A stretch of DNA of 64,000 nt from NCBI GenBank assembly GCA_902806575.1, contig CADCXD010000004.1, forward strand, positions 868,001 through 932,000, in the 5' to 3' direction. Positions within the stretch are counted from its first letter, which is position 1; the number at the start of each line of letters is the position of its first letter. The notes beneath the pieces are model-generated. The model did not search any database, was not told where the DNA came from, and saw nothing but the letters and a program-made list of their open reading frames with translations. This DNA is from Jackrogersella multiformis (lineage: Eukaryota > Ascomycota > Sordariomycetes > Xylariales > Hypoxylaceae). A program made the position numbers and the translations under genes. Below are positions 24,018 to 35,750 of this stretch, piece by piece.

Positions 24018-24931
24018 TTATTGAGGCGGCTTGACACCTGAAATTTTTTCGAGGGCCTCGATCAACTTGTTCTGGCGTGCCTCATCATCCGCCGACCTCT
24101 CATAGTTGATCTCGCGACCGGAACCCTTAGATGTTCCCGCGCGGGACTGGTACCAGAACTTGCTAGTCTTGCCCTCGGCGGCGCCCGACCCCTCGGCTAG
24201 CAGCACATAGGTGTCGATGGCGGCGTCGATATTGTCAGGGGCGCTCCAGCCACCCATTTTTGTGGGAACCCATCCCGGCTGGCCAATAGCGAAAGTCAGT
24301 AATTTCTTCTCCAAGCGACAAACATCGGGGGCTTATGCTCGTCTCGGAAGCGACGCTGTCTTCCGAGATATATCTATAAAGGGGTGAGATGGCTCCAGAT
24401 GCCACGTACATTGAGAGCATTACTCAGGACGCCCTTGTCCCCGAAGCGCCGCGCGAACCAGAAGGCTAGCAGCACATTGTGGTACTTGCTGTCGCTATAA
24501 GTAGCCTGCTTGACGTCGCGCAGCGAGGCATCGCCGCCGTGGTGCATGCCGCTGCTGACGAAGACGTAACGCTTCGGCGGCGGATCGACCAGGGAGGACA
24601 AGATATACGGCGCTAGCGTGTTAACGGCGAAGAGCGCGGGAAGGCCCTCCTTGCCCTTAAGATTCGCTACGCCGTTCATCAGTCCGGCATTATGCACAAT
24701 GGCGTCCCAGGGGCCGGTCCGGTTGAGCTGGGTCGCGAGCGACTTGGTCTCTTCCGTCGACGTCAAGTCCGCGACGAATACGTCCTTGGCGTCCGGACAG
24801 GCGGCGCGAGCGTCCTGCGCGCGCTGGCTGTTGCGCGCGTGGAGGTAGACGTCGTGGCCGCGGTTGGCGAGGGCTTGCGCCGAGCGCAGCCCGAGGCCGT
24901 CTGATGAGCCGGTGATGAAGATGCGGGCCAT
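24018..24931 (-). CDS. Short-chain dehydrogenase/reductase, 260 aa
   Basis: NAD(P)-dependent oxidoreductase of the classical SDR family; substrate unknown. Exons (minus strand): 24931-24410 and 24278-24018, with a 131-nt intron GTACGT...GGCCAG in phase 0. Seen: cofactor motif TGSSDGLG at residues 7-14; an ADLTS turn; VHNAGLMNG corresponding to the NAG motif; VFVSSGMHH with the catalytic serine; YSDSK matching Y-x-x-x-K; and after the intron NPGWVPTKMGG, the family P-G-x-x-x-T segment. The ATG at 24931 gives MARIFITG, the normal start just before the Rossmann strand; a longer frame upstream starts at a non-ATG codon. Complete, with no broken residues. Confidence 0.9.
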
Positions 24932-25726
24932 GGCGATCGGCAATTGCAATGGGGATGAGTCTGGTTATTGTCTAAAGTAGGTATAGCCTCGCTGCTTTAG
25001 ACGATTAATCCCGCAGCCTGTTTTGTTTTAACATCAGGTCGGAGTTTGCGGCATAGTACCTAGTCGGATTTTACTAATGCAGAGAGGAAATGTTACGGAG
25101 TATCAAAACCCGCTCCTGTAGGATCTGTGATAGAACATAGATTAGGTATGTACCTACATAAGGTAGGTATGCCATTGCTTGCGCCATCGATGTGTGTTAC
25201 TGATATTTCGTCATGGAATATGAGAGTGACGTCATTTGTCTTGAGTTCTTCTTATCGTAAAATCTGTCTAGGTAGGTACAGGTAGGCATTTAAGCACATA
25301 GTCATATCGGAAGCAACTTCTTTGTCAGGTACCTAGTTCATGATGCTGTGGTAGGACCGACCCCGTCCACGTCTAAGGTATCCCTAGCATGAGATAATGT
25401 TCGCCCCACTATGTCACCTGTAGGTCCCGATTTAGTAACTTAGCGGACCCATGATTCTGCATAACACTTGCCCTGCCGTTCAGCAGCCCTGGAGTGGAGC
25501 TGGTGGGGTGTGGAATCCAGTACGGAGCACTGGAGGTCCAGCTTTAACTTGTTCACCTTTGACCTTTCAACTACCTAAACGGCCACTCACCTACCGATTA
25601 CTGCTTTCAGGTGAACAACATCGTCAATAACAACAACGATAACAACCTACCTGCGACATTAATTATGATAGACAATTCGCTGCGACAAATTCTTCGGATT
25701 TATTCATAACGATAAACTCGTACAAA
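24932..25726. other. Divergent promoter region SDR / UPF3
   Basis: About 0.8 kb between divergent genes. It holds several TACCTACCTA/TAGGTAGGTA words (25146-25170, 25270-25290) and an A/C-rich leader directly ahead of the UPF3 ATG. No coding frame. Confidence 0.5.
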
Positions 25727-27675
25727 ATGACCATGCGAAAACCTAATGGCGTCTTGCCAATATCTTCTACTCTAGCAGCCAATGACGCGCCGAAGCCAAC
25801 CAAGGCTAAAGACCCCCCTCGAGGCAAGAAAGTTATTGTTCGACGTCTCCCTCCTGGAATAACAGATACCGAGTTCTGGAATATCCTGGGAGACGAATGG
25901 AAGAGTGGAAACGGGAAAGTAGATTGGACAAAATTTCAAGACGGCAAAGTTTCCCAAGAGTGAGCCCTATATATTCTATAGAGTACCTCTTATACGCTGT
26001 TGCGCATTGAAGGAAGACAGCTAACTAACTCTTTAAAATCAGCCCATCTAACCCATCCAACCCAGCGCGATGCTATCTCCAGGTTTTGCGGACCGAGGAT
26101 ATCCCTGTGTTAGCCGAGGTCGTTCAAAAATCTATCTGGGAAGATGAAAAGCGAACATTTAGCGACTCAGCCCTGGTGGGACCCCCATATCTAGAACTTT
26201 CTATATATCAGAAAGTGCCGACAACTAAGCGACGTACCGATACTAAGCAAGGAACCATTGATCAAGATCCTGATTTTATGGCTTTTCTCGATAGCCTCAC
26301 TCAGGATCCAGCCATCAAGGAAATCGAGGCCGAACAAGTCGCGGAAGATGCTGGCAAGGCAGATATTAAAATCACCACCACTCCTTTAGTTGAATATCTC
26401 AAAGAGAAGAAGGCGAACAAGGGCAAAGAAGCTACCAATACGAAGAGTGGTAAGCACGGTCGACATGAATCTCAGGGCGGGAAGCCAAAGGGAGGCCAGG
26501 AGGATTCTAAGAAAAAGGCAAAGGAATCCAAGGCTGAGAAAGCTGAAAAGGCTACTGAGAAGGAAGAAAAGAAGGCAAAGGAACCTGTAAAACTTCTCAC
26601 CAAAAAGGCGGCGTCTCAAGAGGCAGCCGAGGCAGCTAAATCCACCGCCGGCCAGACTACCTCGAGCAAGACGACCGAGGAGGCGGCACCGAAGAGCCGA
26701 CGAGCTAATATAGCCGCTGCGGCTAAGATTTTGCAACGCGATCTAGGTCTCAGCCCTGGAAGTGCCCATAGGAGAGCTCGTCAAGATGCTGCCAAGGCGG
26801 AAGCTGCTGCTAAGGTTGATACTACTAAGGAGAAGGACAGCAAAGATCCAGTATCTACAGCTCCCACTGCGCCGAGTCAGCCCGCATCATCGGCACCTCC
26901 GTCTGCCCCAACTGCTCCTAAGGCTCAAGCAACAGAGGGCTCACGTCGGTCTCGAGGCGCAAAGGCTGCGAAACAAAACGCGTCTAGTGATACAGCTAAA
27001 GGCAAAGACAACGCAGGTAGTACATCAAAGCCGGCCCCAGTAACTACGCCGGTGATCCTAAAGAGAAAGGATGATATTCCTCCAACAGGCCCAGCGTCGA
27101 CGACGCCCGCCATCACAAGCTCTACGGTACCAATAACTCCAACCGGCCCTAAGGCTGCCGCTGGCAAGGCTACGCCATCTAACAAATCGGGTTCTTCACA
27201 GAAAAAGGGGTCTGGTCAGCCGTCAATAACTGCTGGAGCAGTCCGTGCTTTTGTAAAGCATGCCAACCCCTCTCAGGGTGTTACCGAGGCACTACTCAAG
27301 CAGGCTATGGAAGTCCACGGATCTGTCACGTTCGTTGAGATAGATAAGAGGAAAGGTTTCGCCTACGTCGATTTCGGAGACCACGAGTCACTAGTCAAAG
27401 CTATTACTGCAAGTCCGGTATCTGTCGCGCAAGGCACCGTTCAGGTGCTAGAGAGGAAGGAGATTAAGAAACCAGCCCAGGGTTCAACACAGCCAGCAGC
27501 AGACAAGGCGAGCAGCGAAACTCCACCAGACCGCCCTAAGCGGGGTGGCCGTGGTCGAGGCCGCCGAGGAGGAGCCAACGCGAACAACGCTGGCGCACCT
27601 AGCGAAGCATCCAGCTCTACGGCGCCCCCTCCCCCGGCGGCTGCTGATTCTAACGTTACGTCCTCTGCTGGCTGA
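25727..27675 (+). CDS. upf3: Nonsense-mediated mRNA decay factor UPF3 (Smg-4/UPF3 family), 621 aa
   Basis: UPF3 couples exon-junction/termination signals to UPF2-UPF1 in nonsense-mediated decay and shuttles between nucleus and cytoplasm. Exons: 25727-25959 and 26043-27675; the intron runs GTGAGC to AAATCAG. Residues about 27-150 form the RNP-like Smg-4/UPF3 domain: KVIVRRLPPGITDTEFW, then the ARCYLQVLR strand and EDIPVLAEVVQK, followed by PYLELSIYQKVP and DPDFMAFLDSL, all landmarks of the family. The middle is a long Lys/Glu/Ala-rich disordered part. Near residues 500-560 a second RRM-like piece appears (FVEIDKRKGFAYVDFGD), and the tail is an RGG-type basic stretch (RGGRGRGRRGG). The large size and C-terminal RRM-like piece match filamentous-fungal UPF3 proteins rather than yeast's shorter one. 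Confidence 0.9.
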
Positions 27676-29292
27676 AGACTGATTATAACTTGGTTATAGC
27701 CAGTTTAATATCATGCTAGTTTTCATGCACATGATAATTGCGTCTCGCATAGCTACGAAAGTTAACCGATCACAGTATCCCCAACGTCCTTGATGTGGGT
27801 TATCGCGTGGGATGAGTTTCGGACGACAAGTGGAGAATCCTTCGATGGCTTCTATTCATACAATCACTTGGATGGAGCCCAACAATAGTTGGTACTCATA
27901 CGATGCTAGGTTACGCCAGTCGGGAGTTGATCCCGAATGGGCTGTGGAAATATATAGCTAGCAATTAGGTAAACTCACCTATAATTGCTCGACTACCTCA
28001 ACGGAGTCGCAGTGACTGCTGCCTGCGCCATAGTCAGTCTATGGTATCAGAATTGGTAATAATACTACATTCATTTTCCCATTTTGTTTTTTTATATGAT
28101 ATTGTTGAGTGGCATTTACCTATTAGTGAAATGATACTGTTAAGTGACTACCTACCTAGGGAGTAAGAATGACTAAAAACACTCATACCATACTGCTTAT
28201 AGTACTCTATAGGTAGAGTACACTACACCTCATAGGCCATTCACCTTAATGTTTTCTGAAACAACTAGCTCTCTCTCTCTCTCTATTGAATATGAGTCCT
28301 GCGTAGGTCTTTATAGCTATTGACACTCTTTGAAAAAGGAGCCACGGAAAGTACCTAGGTATCATGCAAATTCATAGTGTACCTATGTACCTAGGTAGGC
28401 TAGGTATGTACATGCATACAGATTATTCCGTATGAAATAAAAGGTGTATGCAAAAAGCGGGGCTAACGCGCCCCACACGTGGTTTTATCTAGCCTCCAAG
28501 AATATCCGAGGTTTATCCGAGGAACCTTCATCTTAAAATACCGGATTAACACCTACGCCGACCCGAGCCGAGAATGGATAGTGTCCGTGCTCAACCTTGG
28601 AACCTCTGCTTCTGCCTCGAGGGTCAGTTAGGACTCGCGCCCGATCCTTGTGAGGAAACAGTATCTCAACCAAACCTACCCTCACCAAGCAAGTTCTCTC
28701 TAAGAGACTCTTGCTTTGTCTCTGCCCGTTCATGTTGCAGAGTGATAAAATATCCCCTACAACTATTATCTTGCTTAATTAACCGCTGCAAGCACAAGTC
28801 AGGACACAAATCAAGACACTCAAATAATCACTTCCAAGACTCCAGCTCACAACAATTCGAAGATAAGCAGCCAGCTCAGGATTCTCAAGCATTTCGCGAC
28901 GCGCATTCAAAATCTGAGAAACCTTCCGGAGACCACAGTCCTTCTGCAGTTGAAGGTATTCGATACCACGCCTTAGAATATACACTACAGCTAGGCGGCC
29001 CTATCGCGAATCCCTACTTAGAAGACCCAATTCCAACAGATGAAACTCGGGCTTAGATTCACGACCAAGTTCCGAAACGTCCGCTCAAGACAATACGTCT
29101 TTAAGTCCCTGTCCCGAATTCCGGCTACCTATTTGGAATTTGATCCGTGCTGCACCTGGTGCTATTAGTCCCTCACACACTTCTCTAAGCTGCTATCTAT
29201 CAGACCGATCCTGTCGCAGAACAATACTATTGTAATTGGCTTGGCTTGGCTGTAAGTCAGGGCGCCAATACGATATCCTTACACGTCTAGCA
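27676..29292. other. Intergenic and long leader of the phosphatase gene
   Basis: About 1.6 kb. It includes a CT microsatellite at about 28269-28284 and TACCTAGGTA words (28148-28160, 28353-28400). A frame of 160 codons at 28574-29056 has no recognisable domain and biased low-quality composition; it is more likely leader sequence of the downstream gene. Confidence 0.5.
28269..28284. repeat. CT microsatellite
   Basis: About eight CT units upstream of the PPG1 gene. Seen directly. Confidence 0.9.
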
Positions 29293-30690
29293 ATGACTTC
29301 CTCCCGCCCTGCCGTCCCGAAACCGGGACCGGCGAATTTGACCCCGGGCGCCGGCCTAGACGAATGGCTCGAGCAAGCCAAGCAATGTCGTTATCTACCA
29401 GAGCCAGTAATGAAGGAACTATGCGAAATGGTTAAGGAAGTTTTGATTGAAGGTATGCCCGTATTTTTGACATATCAGAGAGGTTTCTCTGACTCTTTGC
29501 GACTTTAGAATCCAACATTCAGCCGGTAGTCACTCCAGTTACTATCTGTGGTGATATCCATGGTCAGTTCTATGACCTGCTCGAGCTTTTCCGCGTCAGT
29601 GGCGGCATGCCAGGCCAACCTGCTACCGAACTCCCCGCAACCTCGACTTCTGTAATTACCTCAGCCGACATCGAGCCTCCAACCGAGATCACCAATCCCA
29701 AGTTAAAGAAGAAGATAAAAAAACCGAAGAACATAGTTGGAGAGGCTCCTGGGCTCCCTAACGAAGATTCCACGAATGCGGAAGACGACGAAGAAGGAAA
29801 CGAGTCCGCGAACGTCTCCCCGCGAAATTCATCAGACTCTTCGGTACCTGTCACCAATGCTGATACTCGTTTTGTATTTCTGGGAGACTTTGTGGATCGA
29901 GGGTACTTTAGTCTTGAGACATTCACATTACTTATGTGTTTGAAGGCCAAGTATGGAGCTCCCCCGGCGGCATATACTTTACCTTCTTTCCCTCTAACAT
30001 ACTATATAGGTATCCGGATCGAATTGTTCTTGTCCGTGGAAACCACGAATCTCGACAGATAACTCAAGTCTACGGATTTTACGAGGAGTGCCAGCAAAAG
30101 TACGGGAATGCGTCGGTATGGAAATCTTGCTGCCAAGTCTTTGATTTCCTAGTCCTTGCGGCGATCGTGGACGGAGAAATACTCTGTGTCCACGGAGGAC
30201 TAAGCCCAGAGATCCGCACGATCGACCAGATTCGCGTCGTGGCCCGGGCGCAGGAGATTCCTCATGAGGGAGCATTCTGTGATCTGGTCTGGAGCGACCC
30301 CGAAGAAGTCGAGACGTGGGCTATTAGCCCTCGAGGCGCGGGGTGGCTCTTCGGTGACAAGGTGGCGACGGAATTCAACCATGTCAACGGACTTAAGTTG
30401 ATTGCTCGCGCTCACCAGCTTGTCAACGAAGGCTACAAGGTAAGCATCTCTCGACTCCATATTACTAATTTGGTTTATATCGTCTTACGTATGAATAGTA
30501 TCACTTTCCACAAAACTCGGTTGTCACTGTCTGGTCGGCACCGAACTACTGTTACCGTTGCGGGAACGTCGCATCGATCATGTCTGTGGACAAGAACTTG
30601 GATCCCAAGTTTAGCATCTTCTCAGCGGTCCCCGACGACTTGAGGCATGTACCCGCAGGACGACGTGGCCCATCCGATTACTTCTTATAA
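29293..30690 (+). CDS. ppg1: PPG1-type serine/threonine protein phosphatase (PP2A-like), 407 aa
   Basis: Metal-dependent Ser/Thr phosphatase of the PP2A-like PPG1 group, linked in yeast to glycogen and in filamentous fungi to development. Exons: 29293-29452, 29509-29950, 30010-30439, 30499-30690; all junctions keep frame. Seen: LDEWLEQAKQCRYLPE at the N-terminus, GDIHGQF (residues 68-74), GDFVDRG (179-185), RGNHESRQ (210-217), a VHGGLSPE segment, ARAHQLV, and the C-terminal SAPNYCYRCGN ending PSDYFL, the PP2A methylation-type tail. All metal ligands are present. Unusual: about 86 residues, Lys/Glu/Ser-rich with KKKIKKPKN, are inserted between the GDIHGQF and GDFVDRG blocks, which are much closer in plain PP2A. 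I recall filamentous PPG1 proteins carrying an insertion here, but did not verify it. Confidence 0.9.
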
Positions 30691-31528
30691 CGCGTTATAT
30701 TTGAAATGCAACATCTGTCACGAAGTCTCAAAACTCTTGATACCACCACTATGAAGGCGTTTAAGGGAGAAATTTTCCATATCTGTTTTGCAAAGCATGC
30801 AGGGATGATGGAAATACGAACGGATAGGTTATAGACAGTCAGGCCAGGGGGCATGTATACATCGTCAGTAACAGGGGCTGAGCTGAGTCACGAAATGTAA
30901 AATCGCACTTCACGGATGCATCGGATGCATGGCGATGCGATGATTATCTGTATAGTAGGACTTTGGAGGCACTACCAATCGTCGTGCAGGGAAATGTCCG
31001 TTAAGGGGTTAGGGGTAGCCTAGCCTCCGGGAAGGTCTGGGAGACACTTGTATGAATTCTGTTTGATGAGAAACGTTTACTTCTATACGATGCAATCTGA
31101 GTTTCTATGAGGAGTTTTGTTGATACAATATTACCACTACCTAGGCACCTGTCAGGTCTAAGGTGCTGTAAGATATAAGTCTGTAGGACATGGATGCCTC
31201 GAGATTTAGAAACGGTGACGTCTTATTAGTGCATGTACCGAGGTACCTCCGAGGCATCGAGGGGTTCCTAATGCCAAGTTCTTAGTTCCCCGAGTCTCCA
31301 AGTCTCCAAGTCTCCAATAGAACCCCACCAATTCAATTCCATTTACGCGCACCGGCGCGTCTAAATTAAGAGTTAAGATTTTAACTACCTCCTAAGTACT
31401 TATCTGGTACACCTTTAACTTACTAACGGGTTATACAACGCCATAAGCTTGCCAATATACCTACCTGGTAACCACGGTACCATATCTCCATCAACTTAAG
31501 CATGCTTCGAGACAAGCCGTAAAGCACC
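30691..31528. other. Intergenic, no gene recognised
   Basis: About 0.84 kb. A perfect 8-bp tandem repeat (AGTCTCCA, three copies, about 31293-31316) and TACCTAGG words (31138-31146) are the only structures seen ahead of dad1. Confidence 0.5.
31293..31316. repeat. 8-bp tandem repeat, three copies
   Basis: AGTCTCCA repeated three times upstream of dad1. Seen directly. Confidence 0.9.
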
Positions 31529-31981
31529 ATGTCTTCAAACCAGCAACTACAACGATCGGCATCGTCGATGACCACGCGAGACCGAGACCGGGAGAAGACG
31601 TACTTCGAGCAGCAGCGGGAGGCGCTGATTGGCGAGATAGCTATGGTTTGTACTTTTATCTCTTTTTTGCTCCTATCCATAAAATATCTTTTGTCTACCT
31701 AGGTACTTAGCCTATGAGCACGAGGAAAGGGGAGAATACTGACAGAAGATGGTTACGTTGCAACGGAGCAGAGCTTCGAGCACGTCCTCGCCAATATCAA
31801 CAAGCTGAACCGATCACTCGAGGCTGTGGTCGCGGTGGGCAACGAGTTCTCGTCGGTCGAGGCGCTGTGGTCACAGTTCGAAAACGTAATGGCTAAAGAC
31901 CCCGAGGACGGCAACACCGGTGAGGAAGGTGAGGGGGGCCAGGACCAACAGGGCGAGGGGACGACAGCAGGGAAGAGTTGA
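31529..31981 (+). CDS. dad1: DASH complex subunit Dad1, 108 aa
   Basis: Dad1 is a small subunit of the DASH/Dam1 ring that couples kinetochores to spindle microtubules; it is essential or important in fungi. Exons: 31529-31645 and 31772-31981, separated by a 126-nt intron (GTTTGT...GGAGCAG) that itself contains a CTACCTAGGTA word at about 31697. The protein reads KTYFEQQREALIGEIA, then SFEHVLANINKLNRSLE, VGNEFSSVEALW and SQFENVM, which is the Dad1 domain almost from end to end. The tail is a short acidic/Gly-rich segment (GEEGEGGQDQQGEG). The start at 31529 gives an N-terminal extension of about 20 basic residues before the domain. Too short and split to be noticed from frames alone, but the match is clear. 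Confidence 0.92.
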
Positions 31982-32850
31982 AGAAAATAATGAAAAAGAA
32001 CAGGATTACGAGACCATGTATCGGGATGATTGACTGTATGGAGAAACGAAATTGGGAAGGTTACATATGGATATTCGAGACGATTAGTTACGACGATACC
32101 CGCCTCGGCTTCGCGAAGCCGCGGCATAATACACACAAACAACTCAAGTCAGACAATAGGCACGGTGGAATAATTATCATGAATTTCTCTTTATTTCCTA
32201 ACCCAGGCCATGATGGACGACGGCAGCGTCGGTCAAGAGTGATTACAAAACTCGTACAACAAAAGGAAACAAAGATCCTTCTTGCGCGAAAAACATGATT
32301 CATACACTTCTTCACATGTTACCAGGACCGTTCCAATTCATCTCGTCTTCTTTCTCGGCGGCAACTGGCAAGACTGGGACGGAGCGGGGGGACGGATGGA
32401 GGGAGGGGTACCTCGTCGTCTTCCGTCCCATGGGGTAGGCTGTAGCAAACTTCGCATGGCCGTGCGTGCTAGCTATCGTGGTGTAGCTAGCCATCCAACC
32501 AACCAGCCAGCAGCCGGGCCAGGCCGAGATTAAAATAAAATAAAAGACGATCAAAACACCTAATGCCCTTCCTTTGACCCTAATCATTAGACCCTATAAT
32601 GTTACGAAAGGTGGGAAAGCAACTCGCAAGAACGCCCGTCGGAAATCTTGAAATGCAAGTAGCTCTGTCACGCACACTCTCTCTGGCTTTTCATGAAGCA
32701 AAAAAAACGGGGCGGTCGATCCTAAACCTTTCCTATCCGATGTCATGAAGAAGAAAAATGTCGTAGTCGAGAAAAGAAACGAGAAAAAAAAATATGATGG
32801 TGATGTCATGCAAAGTAGTAGTAGTAGTTAGTAGTAGTAGTAGTAGTAGT

Positions 32851-32885
<35 letters not shown>

Positions 32886-33037
32886 AGTCATTACTGGGTT
32901 TGATTCTCCCTGTTCATCCGTCTCGGTATGTATCTCGGTTCTCTTCGTTCATAGTAGGTTTAAGAATTTGCTTCCTGGCTATAGCCTAGGTAGCTGGCTA
33001 GCTGGCACGTACGCACGTCGGCGTCCCCCCTCCCTCT
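31982..33037. other. Convergent intergenic region with a TAG microsatellite
   Basis: About 1 kb between the 3' ends of dad1 (plus) and rho4 (minus). It contains a long (TAG)n run annotated separately and several A-rich runs. No gene is recognised. Confidence 0.55.
32815..32885. repeat. (TAG)n microsatellite, interrupted
   Basis: About 23 tandem TAG/GTA units, interrupted twice by TTAG steps, in the shared 3' region of dad1 and rho4. Seen directly. Confidence 0.95.
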
Positions 33038-34144
33038 TCATAGGAAGTTGCAGTTCCGCTTCTTCTTCTTAAAAGCGCGGACGCCGGGGAAGCTGATGCT
33101 GTCGCGCTGCCTGCCGCCGCCGCCGCCGCCGGACGAGGCGCTGGGGCCGGGCATGGAGGTGGGCGCGGCGGCCATGGCGACCTCCAAGTTACGTCGGTCG
33201 TTGGCCACCACGGTCTGGATGGCGCGGTCGAAGATCTCGTCCACGCCCGTCATCTCCTTGCTGCTGCACTCCATGTACTGGGCGCCCATCTTCTTGGCCA
33301 CGGCCATGCCCTGATCGCTGCTGACCGGCGTCAGGCCCTGCGCGTTGAGCAGCTCGATGCACGCCTTCTTGTGCCGCAGGTCCGACTTCAGGCCCACCAG
33401 GATCAGCGGCGTGTACGGGCAGAAGTGCAGGACTTCGGGGTACCACTGTAGCGATCGTGTTAGTTTTCTTTCCTCTCGTTTTTTTAATTCTTTTCGTGGC
33501 TTCTAAAGATAGACATAAAAAGCGTATGAAGTCGAGATAAGTTGGAGACGAACCTTGTCTAGGACGTTGTCTAGAGAGTTGGGGCAGTCGATGGCGAAGC
33601 ACACGAAGATCAGATCGGTCTCGGGGTACGAGAGCGGCCGTAGCCGGTCGTACTCTTCTTGTCCGGCTGTGTCCCATAGCGCTAGCTCGACGGTCTTACC
33701 GGTAGGTTGGTGAGTCGGGTAGGTGATGTAGTTCTCAAAGACGGTAGGCACGTATTTCTGGAACCGGCGTTAGCTTCCCACGCGCATTCGATCCCGCCCC
33801 GTGGAGGACGGTGTATAGACGGGCTATTAATCATGCAGCATTATCCATACCTCTGGAAAATATCCTTGGCTGTAGCTGATCAACAGACACGTCTTTCCGC
33901 AACCGCCGTCACCGACCACCACGATCTTCTTGGAGTACGCGGGCGCCTCCGTGACGTGGGTCGCCGACGATTCCCTACCCGTGGACGCGCTCATGACCGT
34001 GCTGACCGTCCCCTCGCTCGATCGCATGTTACGCTCTCTGCCCGTCGGCCGTCTTTGGACTCCATTTTCGTACTTCTCGCTCACTGGTTGGGCTCCACCG
34101 CCGCCGCCGCCGCCGATGTAGGAATTGCGATAGTTCGCCGCCAT
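33038..34144 (-). CDS. rho4: Rho4-type small GTPase, 301 aa
   Basis: Rho-family GTPase; in filamentous fungi and yeasts Rho4 directs septum formation and polarised growth at the membrane. Exons (minus strand): 34144-33851, 33757-33554, 33445-33038. Seen: an N-terminal extension of about 70 residues with a poly-Gly run, typical of Rho4 and absent from Rho1/Cdc42; P-loop GDGGCGKT at residues 78-85; switch I VPTVFENY; switch II WDTAGQEEYDRLRPLSYP; GLKSDLR in the place of T-K-x-D; ECSSKEM; then an Ala/Gly-rich linker, the polybasic KKKKR and a C-terminal CNFL CAAX box whose final Leu predicts geranylgeranylation. Everything needed for a working GTPase is present. Divergent from elongin C. Confidence 0.94.
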
Positions 34145-35003
34145 TTCGAGGCGCTGCAGGTAAGAATTCGTGTAAAGTGCTTTTCTAATTTTTTCTTCCG
34201 TCCGAACTATGCTGGGGTATTTTGTGTCTTATTTGGTGAACCCTCCAATTAGGCAACTTGAGAATGCAGAGAGATGGAGAGAGGGGCGTGTTTGTGTGTG
34301 TATGTGTGTCGGTCCGCCCGAATAATGGTAATGAGTAGGTACCTAGGGTATTGTTGATGATGAGATGGAATGGAGGTAAGACTTTTGTTTTTTTTTCTCC
34401 TTTGGTGGAGGTTTAGATTCCGAAGAGATGGTGAGGAGGATTAGGAGCGGGTTTGGCTGGTATGGTAAAACAAACAGCAGGTGGTTCGGAAGATTGTGGA
34501 TGTGGATGTGTCTGAGGCTAAGCTGATTGTGCTGGTTGGTTGGAAAGGTTCACGCATTTCGTCAGAGCCCTTGGGAAGTAAATACGAAAAAGTCAACCGG
34601 GACGTCGACGGGGCAACGGGCGGGTCGCCTGGGTGTTTCAGCTTGCACAAATCGCGCCCCACCTGACGATCGCGACAAACAATCCAATTAAGTGACCGCG
34701 ACCACCCCGGGCAACGCGATGCATTGGGAACTTGTGCACTTTAAATAAAAAAGGCAGCCACATACAGCCACTTTCCTCCACCTACCTAGCATATGTATAT
34801 GTACCTAGGTATGTATGTATTTGAGGCGCAAAACAAATGAAATACCAAGGTACCTAGGTACTCACTCCACTCAAATACACGCACCTCAAAGAAAATTCTT
34901 CTGCAATCGCGTTTCCCTCCAAACTTAACATCCTACATAATACATCTTCAGAAAGCCAAACTAGCAACTCCACGAGGAAAAACACTCTCAGGATAATCTC
35001 AGG
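34145..35003. other. Divergent promoter region rho4 / elongin C
   Basis: About 0.86 kb. It holds the 5' leader of rho4, a T-rich run near 34384-34400, and TACCTAGGTA words (34338-34349, 34800-34812, 34848-34861). No gene is recognised. Confidence 0.5.
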
Positions 35004-35750
35004 ATGGCAAGTGACAGCAAATACATAACTCTGGTCTCGAGTGATGGATACGAGTATGTGGTGCTTCGAGAGGCGGCGTTAGTGAGCCCTGCCATCAAGA
35101 GCATGCTGGATCCGAAGAGTGAGCTCTCCATCGCTTCTTCGTCTGCTTTTCGCATTTTGCATTTCGCACCTCGGGATAAGGCGGACTGACTATGGTTAGG
35201 TCAATTCGCCGAGGCAAGAACTGGCAGATGTGTCTTCCCGGACATGACGTAAGTCGAGTATTCTATTAATGTTACTCACTTACGAATCGAATCGAATATT
35301 GTCCCATCGAACATCACTTCTAACGACGTCGGTGATGAATCACAAATTTCGCTGTGTTCGTACTGACAGACCGTTTTTCCTCATGGTCTGCGTGACAGCT
35401 AACTACACTTGATCTGAGACACCACCCCTTCTCTCTCCCCCCTCTAGTCACGCATCGTCACCATTCCCACCTACTTACTCGTCACGCTTCTCGATGTTCG
35501 AGAGCATTTGATCGGAGGCTGACCCGCCCTCGCAGCGGAATGGTGCTCGAGAAGGTAGTCGAGTACTTCAACTACTGGTACAAGAACCGCGACCGAGGCG
35601 AGGTTCCCGACATGGATATCCCCGTTGAGCTCTGCCTCGAGCTGCTGATGGCGGCGGACTACCTCGGACTTGACAGTAAGAAATTTCCAGCCTCGCATCG
35701 TCAAACCTAAAATGCTCACCGTGTCTCCTCTCCCTGAAGAGCCAACGTAA
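35004..35750 (+). CDS. Elongin C (SKP1/BTB fold), 104 aa
   Basis: Elongin C bridges BC-box substrate receptors to cullins in ubiquitin ligases. Exons: 35004-35118, 35200-35248, 35536-35675, 35740-35750. Seen: KYITLVSSDGYEYVVLREAALVSP and KSMLDP at the N-terminus, then FAEARTGRCVFPDM, and VVEYFNYWYKNRDRGEVP with DMDIPVELCLELLMAADYLGLD, the full elongin C domain in order and near its usual ~105-residue length. The second intron is long (287 nt) and the last exon is only 11 nt (it adds K-P-T and the stop); the final exon is the least certain part, since a slightly different C-terminus would be equally plausible. The gene is convergent with dbr1. Confidence 0.9.

Noticed and set aside
28574..29056. 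160-codon plus-strand frame ahead of PPG1
   Set aside because: No domain, mixed composition, and it lies in what reads as the leader of the phosphatase gene; no matching splice context.
32815..32885. Array-like TAG repeats considered as a CRISPR-like array
   Set aside because: Simple 3-bp microsatellite without spacers; eukaryotic context.
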